From the NCBI GenBank assembly GCA_963970005.1, contig CAXAMN010027473.1, positions 207,452-271,451 on the forward strand: a DNA stretch of 64,000 nucleotides, given 5' to 3'. This DNA is from Durusdinium trenchii (Eukaryota; Sar; Dinophyceae; Suessiales; Symbiodiniaceae). The notes beneath the pieces are model-generated. The model saw only the letters and a program-made list of their open reading frames with translations, made no database searches and had not been told where the DNA came from. A program made the position numbers and the translations under genes. Positions 36,101 through 48,100 of this stretch are shown piece after piece (the first letter of the stretch is position 1; every line of letters starts with the position of its first letter).

Positions 36101-39100
36101 GATCAGGATGGCTTCGGAAGAACGCTGCTCAACTTGAATGAGTCCAAGGCAAAAAAGATCGAAGGATTCCATCACATGAACACACCCCTTCCTCCCGCTT
36201 TTCCGCAAATCAGCGAGCTTTGGACATTTGGAGCCCAGGGCACCTGTGGATAACACAAAGGCATGAGCATCATCCGACCTCCAGACTCATCCCGCCGGGC
36301 GACGGAGGACAAAACCCGCGGTGACACCGGGGATGCTCTCCCCGGGTGGTTTTCCGGAGAAGTCGTGTACCATGACGACCATGAGGTACTCGATCGGAGA
36401 GATTCGACCTGCACCAACCCGGGCCCTTCTCCAATGGAAAGAGTTTGGTGAAAGGGGGTCCAAACCTATGGAGGCTCCGTCCCCCATGGAGGGCCCAAGG
36501 GCCCGTGGTGCGTTCTTTTTCGTTGCACCGCCTTTGGATCGCTCGCCCCTACCGCCAGCTTGGGCTCCAAACGGGGGGGAAGTGAGGGCCACCAGTGCCA
36601 CAAGAGCAGCTCGCTCCGATTCCGCCGCGCTCGCCGCCTCCGATCGCTCCGAAGAATCCGAGTCGGCCATGACGGAGCGTTGGCGACAGCTGCTGGATCA
36701 ACTGGGCCAAGAGTTGCTCGGATTCGGCGTGTTGGCCGTTCGTTGGGCTTTGAGCAAGCTTTTCCCTAGGGCTCCAGTCGTACCTTCTAAGAAGGTGGGA
36801 CTGGGGTAGGTGCCAGAAAGCTCCAAATATGTCCAGTCATACCTTCTGAGGAGGTACGACTGGAGCCCTAGGGTTTCAGAGGTGGTAAATCCGCGCGTCC
36901 TTCCGCGCGTGCTTTTTTTTAACGTACGCAATTGGGTGAAGCTTTTAAGGGTCCAAAGGCCGGGGAAGGCGGGGGTCAAAACACTCCAGAATTATTATAG
37001 GTTTCAATTAGCCCTAAGAATCACTGGACCCTCCTATGGAGGGTTTTGACCCTGCAGAACGCAGGGGTTTGGACCCGAACCAAACCTTCACCGAACTGAG
37101 GGTCCTTGATTCTTACGGAGGGTAGATTATCAGGGTCGGAGTTCTTGATGCAACCACGGGCAGCTTCGGAAGGCCGAACCTGCTAGGTCTTACGATTGGG
37201 TTGAGCATGCTGACTCATCCAAAACATGATGCATTTTGATGTGACCTCAAGTGTTCGAATTGCCTGAACTATCCAATTGGTGTGTAATGGAGATCCCTAA
37301 GTAGTGCGGGCTCAGGGTAGTCCATTCTTTGGTGTATTCCAAGATTCCTTAGAGGTGCTTAGACCGCTTAGACCCAACACTTCAATGGCAAATGGGTTCC
37401 GTCCATGTCGAACCCCTTTCCACTCATGGTAAGCTGTGTCCGATGTGCCTTGGGGCTACACCGTTTGGGCCCAACACCTATACGATTCTTCCAAATTGAC
37501 TCTTTTGGGTTTCGGGCGCCGCTTCGTGTCATTGAAGATCTCTCCAAAACCGGCGTACAAAGAAGCGGCGAGGTTGGAACAACAAGCTGCGCAACTGAAA
37601 GATTTGGAAGACAAGAATCGTCAACTCCTGGATTCCTGGGCCATCATGGGAACGAGTTTGGGGGTCGTTTCGCTTCAAATTGCGTCGACGTTTTTTTGGG
37701 GGGCAGGTTTCGGATGTGTTTTGTGGGGAGTTTCAGGAGGTTTCCAACCTGCCAAATTCTCAGAATGTTCTTCCTTGAGTAGTGGTTGAAGGAAGTGGCG
37801 GATGTGGGGTGCATTTTGGGAACCACTCGGCTGTTCGTCCAACATGTGGCGGAAACGATGTGGCGTCAGACGGATTTGCGACGATGAAATCGTGGGAAAC
37901 GGTCCAAGGTCTCAGGCAATGACATGTCCAAACTACAGCCATCCAGGTCCTGCCCTGTCGGGCCCTCCCTCTTCGCAGGGGTTTGGGCCCGAACCATTGT
38001 AGGGTGGAGTATATAGATTCTATAGATAGATAGAACACGAATTCACTAGTACGAACATAACATGAACCAATGCGATGAGATGTCCAGTTTCCTATGGTCC
38101 TATTGCTTGTTGGCTTTCCTCATCTCCTACAGGATGGCAGAGGAACTTGTTGGGTTCAGCACAAACGTCTTTGTTTGACAATTGAAATGTGTTTCAGTCA
38201 CTGGAGCTACTTCCACAGGGAATTCATGGAGTCCACGTACTCGTATGTTCTGGATCCATGAATTCTTCTTTGAGTACGCACGCGGAAGCTGCATGAATCA
38301 ATCAGCATACCCTAGCCAACGACAATCAAAATCCGAAGTTGCTTCTTGTGATGTTTGATCAGTTCCAGGTCTTTTCCAGTCAGTCCCACTTTTCCCAACT
38401 TGCCGCGTCCTTTTTGGACCGCCGCGTGAAGGGCCGCCTTCGCAGGACGCGGAAGCAGCGCGGAAGGGTCGGCTCAGCCACGCCAGTCGCGACAGCGAAG
38501 ACTCGATCGAGGTGGAGGGTGGAGACGTCGTTCCCAATGCACCTTCGTGGCAGCGACGGGCCTCGCGCGCGTGACGTCACGCGTTCGGTGCGCCGATGGG
38601 GCGAGCTGAGAAGAAGTGAGTTTGTCGAAGTCGGAGAAAGGACTGTGGAGCTGGAACTTGTCTTGTTCTTGAATGCGGAAGGAGAGAGAGGTTCTAATTA
38701 TAGGAAGTCGTCCGGCATCGCATGAATGAACGAACGGTTCTCGACCTGTTCATACCACAGGAATAACAGGTCCTTGTATAACAATCGTACCTATATATAG
38801 TGCTTTTCGTGCAGGTCACGGTCTCATGAACCGTCGGTCGGGTGCGAACGAAGTCAGAGACCACGAGACCACGGGACCAGGATCCTGTGAAGGGTCCAGG
38901 CCTGATTACATAGATCCCCCAAAACATAATATAGATCCCTAGGGCTCCAGTCGTACCTTCTGAGAAGGTGTGACTGGGGTGGGTTTAGAGGGTCCAGATA
39001 CCTTCTGAGGAGGTACTTGGAGCCCTAGGGGATATCGATGGAAAAGTAGATCCCCACTGAAGCGTTTCCATCTATTTGGGGGTTACTATCCTGACCTTCT

Positions 39101-42100
39101 GGATGGCTGGCGCAGCTTGCCGACGCCCGAGGTGATCCCACGCAACTACCACGAGCGAGGCTCCCGTGTGTCTGTCATGGACTCCATGGAGGTGGACGCT
39201 TGACGTGTTCTCACTGGCCTAAGTCCTAAGTCTTGTCTCATCTAATGTTTGTCATGTTGGGTCCCTATTGCTTGCCCCACTCAACAGAAACACGGGGAAA
39301 CAGTTAGTTAGCCTCTACTTTTCAGGATAAACTGAGGGAGTTAGTTGAGAGGGTCCTTTGTGCGTTTGCTTGTTTGAAAGTGTAGGTTGAGTCATGTTGG
39401 GGCTGCGGCATGCACAAAAATGCGGATTTCATCTCACTCACACCGCCCCCCTTGCCAGATCTTGATGTCTTTCTGGAGTTGCAGGCAGTAGACTAGACAA
39501 ATCATATGGGCCTATGTTCGGAACCTTTCTCCCCACCCACCCTTCATTCGTGGTACCTTTTTGACAGCTGCCTTCAGCATCCTTCAGGCCATCGCTAGTA
39601 GGTTGGAATTATTAGTAGGTTGGAGGCCAGGGCCATTGCTCTGAGGTTGGAGGCCATTACTAGTTTAGCTTCGTATTGAATCCCTTCCGCTGCTTGAGGA
39701 CCCTCTGGTGCCCAATCCGCCTCCCTCGCTGCTCCGACCCCAACGGCCAAGCCAAGCATCTGTGGCCTCCCTGGCGGATGCCACGAAACTGCTGGCGGCC
39801 GAGAAGATGCAGCTCTCCGTGCCTTGGATTGTTTTATCGGGTCATAGCCAGGAAGTATGGTGGGGGCAAGTGGTGAAACCCCACCAAACGAAGAACAGAT
39901 AGAAAGTTCGGTTGACCTTGAATTTTAAAACAGGGGACCGCCAGAGTGTGTGTGTTCTATGTTTCTGCAGTTTCTGCATCAATCTGCCTGAATGTTCTTT
40001 GTTTGTGTGCGACATGAACTTTCCACTGTTGTTGCCTTTATGCCATGTGCATTTGAAAGCTGCCTCAATGTCATTGGCAATGGGAAAGCCACAAAAACAA
40101 CCAACACCTTGAGAAAACCAAACCATCCGGCGAGTGCAGCGTGACTCCCTGCTCCCAAGAGAGGTTTTGACCTGCTACTAGCCTCAAGTACCCAACCGTT
40201 GCGACCGGGTACGACACCGTCGTTCCACCTCCGCTCCGGTGCAGGTGCTCCGGGCAGAGAAGACCATTGAGTTCGCGGCGCGGGGGAGACCGCGGCGGAC
40301 CGAGGAGATCAAGTAGCAACGTAATGTCATTGATAAGTCATTGTGGTTAGGTGGTTTTTTGGAGAAGGTGGGCAGCAGCGATGTTTGGAGCGTGTTTCTG
40401 TGTCATTTAGGTTGCGGTGATTTTTCGCAGAGCCTCTCGGAAGATTCACGGACTGCTTGGTAGGTCCAAAGTATGCGCCTATGGCGAGTTGAGCCTGATG
40501 GACCAAATGTTTGTTGGACGAAGATTTGATCAAAAAAAGATCAATGTTTGATCTATTGCCTAGGAATCATCTAGGAGCAGCAGTTCCTAAGTAGAGAGTT
40601 CAACCATGTTCAACCTCTCCTCGCAAATCGTGTCGAACTTGCGAAACTCCGATGAGTCTCGAGTGCAAGATGCTTTCATATGCTTTCCATTCCCAGAAAC
40701 GAAACATGGGACTGCCATACATGCTGCCCTACATTGACCCCCAACTGATCGGCATTGACCCCCAACTGATCGGCAGTCCTATGGCAGTCCCATGGAGGCC
40801 CATGTCTGGGATTGGCACCCCTGAATTCGATGGAATCGGGTGGCCCGAATGCTGCCAGACAGTTTGGGGAATGCTACTTGCACATCGGTGCACGAGGTGT
40901 ATTTGAGTCTCTTCCAGTCCATGCTTGGGATATATACACCATGGACTGGAATACATACAAAAATAACGTCATGAAGAAAACCGACAAATTCATCATCCAT
41001 CCATTAAGGTGTAAGTTTTGGAAGACTTCCCAGTTGGGACTCAGTCTACGGATTGGTTGGTGGTCTCAGTCTCCCTTAAATTACACAGCGATATAGGCTA
41101 TAGGTAACTGTAAACTCTTCCTTTTCCCCCAAAGCAAAACGTCACCTGGGCTCTCACACCCATGTAGGTAAACTCCTCCCCCCCCAAAAAAGAAGAGAAC
41201 GTCACCTGGGCGACCTCTTCCCCCCTGGGCGGCGACCTATATCGCTATATCGCGTCGCGGAGGTCGGGTCGAGCCGGAGCCGCCGCGCGCCAGGCTCAGA
41301 GGCCCTGGTGGGTCATCAATCCGGACAGCAACCGCTTCTCCCACGTGTGGCTTGGTTTGGGCGGCCGGCTGGCCGTGGGCCTTCTCTTTTGGGCGGTGCG
41401 AACCGATGGAGAGTACGTAAGGATTGAACGTATGGAGGGACTGTAGGGGTTCCCATGCAGGTCTGGTTAGAGTCTGGCTGGGTGATCTTTGGCGTGATGT
41501 TGGCGGGGATGTTTGATAGATTCTTGTCCCGGCTTCCTTCAAGCCTAGGTGGCAAGTGGTGACCAACTTCGCGTTGGCCTTCGTCGCATTGGTGACACCT
41601 CTCCAGGCCGAGCGATGTAGCTAGGGTGTTTCATGAACTGGGGTGATTGCATGTAGCTGGCGCAAGCATGTTAGTCTTTGGTGTTGCAAACGCGCTTCAG
41701 TCCGCTTTCTCCAGCAGACTGATCGCCAGCTGGTGGAAACAGCAACCCACTCTGAGCCACTATGAGCCACTTGTGTCATTTGAGCTGTTCCATCCGACTG
41801 CGCCGACGCGGCGACCGCCCGCCCGTTTCAAACCTCCGCTCTGGAAGGACCTCTCCCTCCGAGCCTCCCCGAATGGTTTGTGTGCTTGTGATCCAACGAG
41901 TTCATTCAGTGAACACGTCTCCAAGAAGTGGGTGCGCGGTGAGACACCAACCGAACCCTTTGCTTCGCCCGCTCAGGGGCCTGACCTTGAGAAAAAGACA
42001 ACGTTGGCCTTGTGCAGACACTGGAGCCAAGTGATTACACTCCGACCTACTAACATGGAACTTGGTAGAGGAACATTGTTTTTCCACCCGTTTCGGGCGA

Positions 42101-45100
42101 TGTGTTCGTCGGAGGGTAGCAGCTGCATCGCATGCGCTCCGGAGCGCTTGGATTTGATGACATTAATTAGTATAGTATACGACCAAAGGTAACGTTTGCT
42201 GCACCAACATAAACTACACCGAAGCCTCAGATGGTGCTTAAAAAATGGTAGTTTAGGTGACCCGAACCCCAGCGACCCCCAGTGCGGCCCCCAGCCCGGC
42301 GGCGTTTGGGCGGCCGGCGGCCCCTCCGCCGCAGGTGGGATTGCTTGAGATCGACTGGGATGCTCTCTTTGTCATTACCTGGTGCCTTGGGAGCGCGAAA
42401 AACTGGGAAGTGACCGGCAGCATTAGGCGAGTTCTGGGGTCTTATTCTGCGCAAGGCCTGGTTTTGCGAATCAGGTTCCCTACGAGCAAAACCCCTTCAG
42501 GGGAATATTGTTTTCTTTCCAGCTTCCTTAAGCAAATCCAAGCTTAAGTGGGCGGGTGTTTGCCCCCAAGTTGGTCAGGTGAGTTCTTTGATCCCTGTCG
42601 AGCCTGTCGATGCTATTTGAAGGGAGGGTCATTTCGTGGGGACACGCGTGGAGACTCGTATTGCCCAGTTGCCGTGTTTGACCGTCAATGTGACCTGTTG
42701 ATTGATAACCCCCCTACCAGAATGGTTTTGCATCTCCTTGTGGGGGGCGGTTGTACCAGTTAAATGAAGTTAATCAAACTAATTACTACGGTACAAATTA
42801 CCTGGTCAATCACGTGGATCTGCATGTCGTTTCGGGAGTGTTTCTCCCACGGTGCTGGGGTGTGTGTGATCATGTCCATGGAGCCGCCGAAGGTGTGTGG
42901 ACATCGTCTTCATGATTGATCCTTGGCACTGAAAAGATGTGAAAAGAGCACGTAGAGAGAGGGAGAGAGAGAGGGAGAGAGAGAGAGAGCTTAGGCTTAG
43001 ACCATCCATGGGACTGGAACATATGCCGCCCCAGAAAGGCTCTCCAACCCCCCCAATGTAGTTATATAGGCCATACATGGAGAGCTCAAAACAAGAGATC
43101 ACTGTCCCAGAGTGTGACACCCTGCGGAAGGGATCCAACTCCATGCGTTCTTGGTCATAGTCTAGGCTTGCGACCAACCATTGATTTATATAATAGCCCT
43201 TTACGGAACAACCATTGTTGACTAAGAATTTTGCTACAAAACCAGGTCAAGCTTTCTGTTCATGGTCTTGGACCTTGGAAGGCTAGGGCAGAGTCATTGA
43301 TTTCTTGGTGTTGCTTGGTTGTCAGGTTGTGGTAGGAAATGACCCTGTGGACCCAGCTTTCAGTGACCACCACCTCCAAGAGTTGCATCATCACTATGTT
43401 TGAACAAGGCCTTTACAATACCAACCATCATCGTCCACGGTTACTGGATATTATAAGATCCATGTATCAACTTAGTCTACACTCATGAGATCTCATGAGT
43501 CTACAATCATGAGTGGATGTTTTGGGGCACCGGCACCATGACAACACCGCTTCAAGCGCTTCGCCACTTCGCCCCGGCGCGTGGGGTTCCGCAGTGCCCC
43601 AGCGGTGATCGCGGTGCCACCAGTTGGCCCCCCTTGGGGTTCCGGAAGTGGATACTTTCTAGGGATCCAGTCATACCAAACCTCAGGTTCCAGGTTCGGT
43701 GAGGACGGTTCGACACTGAGACATGTAGGTGCCAAAACGTCGGGTCCAGTCGTACCGAACCTGAGGTTCGGTACGACTGGATCCCTAGGGACCAACTAGC
43801 CAGACGCGACTAATGGGACTGCCATATTTGCCGATCAGTTGGGGTGGTGCCAGGGGGGTCAATGGGGCGGCATATATTCCAGTCCCATGGAGCCTATGGG
43901 ATAGCTTCTTTGTTACAGGTGAAACGATTCCCAAGGAAGCTTCTTGCTCCTAGGGGTTTCTTGTGACTAGTAGCTTCAAAGACATACTAGTAGCATCTAG
44001 TAGCTTCTGGTTAGTAAGAATGCTCCTAGCAGCGATGCCAGGAGCCCCTAGTAGCGTCCTTGCTCCTGGCAGTACGGCCAGGAGCCCCTAGTAGCTTTAG
44101 TTCTACTGCAAGCATTTTTGCCATGACTACGCCTCCAGTATAGTTCCACTATTCTACTATGTTCTACTGTTTCCTGCCTGCTATAATGGATTTCTTCACT
44201 TGGTCGTTCATTCATTCATTCATTCATTCATTCATTCCAAGATGCTCTATGCAGTCGTCCCCATTCGCCAGGACATGGTACTTCAGTTCATTACCATGTA
44301 CCCACGCACAACTGCGCGGGGCATGGAATTGGAGTACCGGCCCTCAAAGATTGCGAAGCATTACATGATGACCTGGTTTTGCCTAGATGCTTGGCCGAAG
44401 TTGGAAAAGCTGCGAGACATCTCCTCTTCCAAACCTCTAACTGAAGATTGATGAAGATGAGACCTACCCTTCAGTTAGAATGGCGAGCCATCCTCATGCA
44501 CTTGATGAAGACCTCTCAACGTTGGGCCCAGTTGGGAGTAGAGGGCCGCAATTCCCCAAGGTCGGCGGAAAATGGACCTGTCGACAGACGTCTTAGGGGA
44601 TTCTTGGGGTGCCAGTGCCATCGAACTTCTGGAAACCACAACGATCACCTCACACCTCAGCTCCAACCCTCAAGTCCGGGTGCTCCGCGTCGAGGACTTT
44701 GCGACGCTGATCCCGCTGGACACCATCGGCCTGCTCGCAGGGGCGGATCGCTTGAAGGACCTGCGCAGCATCAAAATCATCCGCGTGCTGCGCCTCTTGA
44801 AGTTGCGCCCGAGCCGCATCATCGACGGCAGGGGTGGTTTGGAAGAGGTCAGACATAAATTGAATTGAGTAAAAGAAGCCACGGGTTGAATCAGTCTAAC
44901 CCGGCTTTCAGACAGACTTGTTCTGAGACTCCAGGGAGTGTTGGAGGGCTTCTTCCCTGAGAGGAGCGTACGCCGCAACGGGGGACCTTCCGGTGACGGC
45001 GGCGCCGGGTCAGCTCCCCAAGCCCGACGGGAGCCGGTTCCACCTACTCCCCAGGTTCGGACTCGTACCACCACGCCAAGGAGTGAGACGACTCCAATTC

Positions 45101-48100
45101 ATATGGGATTTCAATAGGGCTCACATGAGTCGACTCAGTTCGTTCGACCAGTCAGTGCGACTGACTGATTCCTTGTGAGCCAAGGATGCGATTGTTGAGA
45201 AGCTCCAAGCTCACTCATCGATGCTCGAAGAATTCCGCCAGGGCCAATGGTGGTTGCTATGTTTTTGGGAGTTGTGTGGAAAGAGCGACGGAGGGGAACC
45301 TGTTGTTCTCACTTCGTTTGCACCCCGTGCTTGGTGCACGTTCTGGAGCTACATGAGCTACATACATGAAGGTGAGAGTATGACGATGTATTCAACGTTT
45401 GCTGGCATCACCCTTGAGTATCGGCCTTGTTTTCGGTGACACGAGGTCGCTCCCCACATTCCCGGATCATGCGGAGATACAGGGGCCATGCACATTCCTG
45501 AAGCTTTGACCAGTCTAGTCGCCCATTGGGCGAATTTTCGCCAGGACGAATCCCATGTGGACCTGTTCAACCGGTGGCTGAGGACCAAAACCGGTATACC
45601 AACGGGACTCCCACTGGGTTGATGCGTGGCGACAGGACAACAGAAACGAACTGCAGCTGTACCAAAAACGAAGCAACACAACTGGCCAGTGAACATCGAT
45701 TCATGTTCTTCTTTTCGGGGCAATGTTCTGGGCAAGTGTTTGGGTGTGAATGTGAAGACCGAGAGGTCTCCCGGTCTCCCTATTTCTGGATGCTTCATCC
45801 CACTCATGATAGAGGGGGTGTTCATCAGATCGAAGTCCTCACGGCTCACGACCTCGCTTCCAATCCATTCAGGAATCGAAATTCCAGTCTCAATCCCCTA
45901 CCAGCACGTGGCCTTGCTCCGCTTCTTGCTGGTCCTCATCTTGGCATGCCACTGGTTGGCCTGTGTATGGGCGATGACCCTCAAACTCGCCCCTCGCTGC
46001 ATGTGACCAGGAAAGAGAGGCAAAGCTCAGGTGGACCAAGACAGATAGGCAAAGCCGCTCAATAAGCAGCAAGACACATGGAACAAGTACCAGGACAATG
46101 GTCTTGAGATGTCTTGAGTTGAGATTTTGCTGGGCCCTGGGTCTCAATTGGTGACCTGTTGAGTCGGGTTCTGGTTATACGTAAACACGTAAACATAGGT
46201 AACATTTACTATATAATCACCAAATGACACCCAAATGACTCACCATTGACCATGTTGTTTGCTTGGTCTTTGTCCTACGTGAGTACATGATGTCCGTGCA
46301 TATGAACCGAAGCTTTCGGGGGACGGTCTTGACGAGCTTTTCCAAACATCATCACAATTTTCATGTTTCCCTAGGGATCCAAGTACCTCCTCAAAAGGTA
46401 CTTGGACCCTCCAAACCCATCCCAAACACCTTCTCAGATCCTTAGGGTGTCTATTTCCCTAGGGATCCACATATACCCTTTGAGAAGGTGATGTGTTCGG
46501 CACTGTTATTTCAGGTGCCAAAACGTCGGGTCCAGTAGTACTGAACCTGAGGTTCGGTACGACTGGATCCCTAGGGTTTTAAGTCTATACCGTATTCGTG
46601 TTTCTTTCCGGGCAGTGCCATTTGCTGAGATTTGCTGAGATGACTTCGAACCAAAAGGAACCTCCAGGATTCACACCAAGCGCGACTTCGAACGAGGAAC
46701 ACCAAGCGCGATGGACGACTTCGAACAAAAGCCCTGGATGGGAAGCCCGTGGACCACGAAAAAGAATCACTTAGGCAACTGTGGGCCACAATCCCAGACA
46801 CGACCCATGGGACTGCCATAGGCTGCCGCCCCCATTGACCCCCTTTCAACCACCCCTGGCCGTTTTGAAGGCAGTCCGGACTGGCAGTCCCATGGAGTGT
46901 CTGGGAATGATTCCTTCAGTTGAAGCCTCATGGGATCTGTTCAGATGACTTACACTCCAGGTTTCGGCCCATGCAAACCCCACGGACATCTGGCGTGTGC
47001 GGGCGTGTGGGAATCCCCAACACACACGCGGTCGCGCCGACACAAAACCTAGACAATCCATGGGACTGCAATAATAGTTACATGCATTAGATCATCTACC
47101 CCATCTATGATATGCATGACCCATCCATGTTAAGAATGTATTCCAGTCCCATGGATGGTTTGGGGAAAGGTGGATGAGAAATATCCTCAATGGATCAACG
47201 AGATCGAGCTGGCCGACGCGCCCTACGGCATCGTCACACGCGAGTCGCCGCTGCGTGTCTTGGTCGGAGTCGTAACAACGACGTCCTTGGTCGGAGACGG
47301 GTAGGATTGGGAGTCGAGGGGGTGGTCCATGGTGTTCATGTAGACTCATTGATTTCATCCAGCATCCCCCAAGATGAAGAGGCTTTACAATGGTTTTACC
47401 ATATATAGTTACATATACCAGGAGACCCTAAGGGGTCTTAATTGGAGGGGTCTTAGAGGTCAAAATAATTGGTGACCCCTTAGGATTTCAAGGATGAAAT
47501 TGAATGATTTAGGGTGTCCAGGATTGTATATTGGTGTTTATCGATGAAAGAACTTAGAACATGGTTGGAACAAATGATGATGATGAATGAGGGCGGCCAA
47601 GATCTGCTTCAGGTTGTCGAGGTTGGCCGCCTGCACGGCTCAAAGATGCGGAGGAGGATGAATGAAGATCAGGAAAGGTGGGACAGGATCACCTGATTAC
47701 ACTACAAACACGACCTCAAAAGTTGAAATGCCTCCTTTTTCAAAACCGCATTCAAGTTTTACCTCCAGCCCAATCCTTGTGCTGCCATGGGTGATGCTTC
47801 CAAAGAGGCTGAACACACCTTACCCGCGATGGATGATAGCCTTAAGTGCCTAGTTCAAAAAATTAAACAATATATTATGCAGAAAGTACTCTGCACGCAT
47901 TGTGGGATGTACACTAGTACACTTGGAAGAAATAGAAAAATCACTAAGGAAGTTTGCGAAGGAGATTATCAAACGAATGCCAGTCGAGTGGTGCAAACAG
48001 GAAAGAGCCTTGGTGCCCGGGGGGGGCATCAGGGTGAAGAGAAATCTTTGGATGCGGTCTGCTTTTCAGCACTCCAAGCTTGAACGTGTCCCTCGGGAGA

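Larger units (their letters stand above)
42379..44271. other. Channel intron region (part of S2 not found)
   Basis: Between VGLLEIDWDALFVI and DMVLQF the family has about ten more residues of S2 that I cannot find, so a very short exon may be hidden here. The stretch holds a (GA)n run (42955-42990), a family C element (about 43005-43085), a family B' element (43658-43790), a family F repeat and a (CATT)n array. Confidence 0.5.

Noticed and set aside
39116-40315. Apparent gene ends: in-frame stops at 39203 and 40315
   Set aside because: GT donors just before the stops (39192 and 40313) join in phase to the next exons. The second restores EEIK followed by SGRAGAAARQAQRPWWV at 41263, so the stops are intronic.
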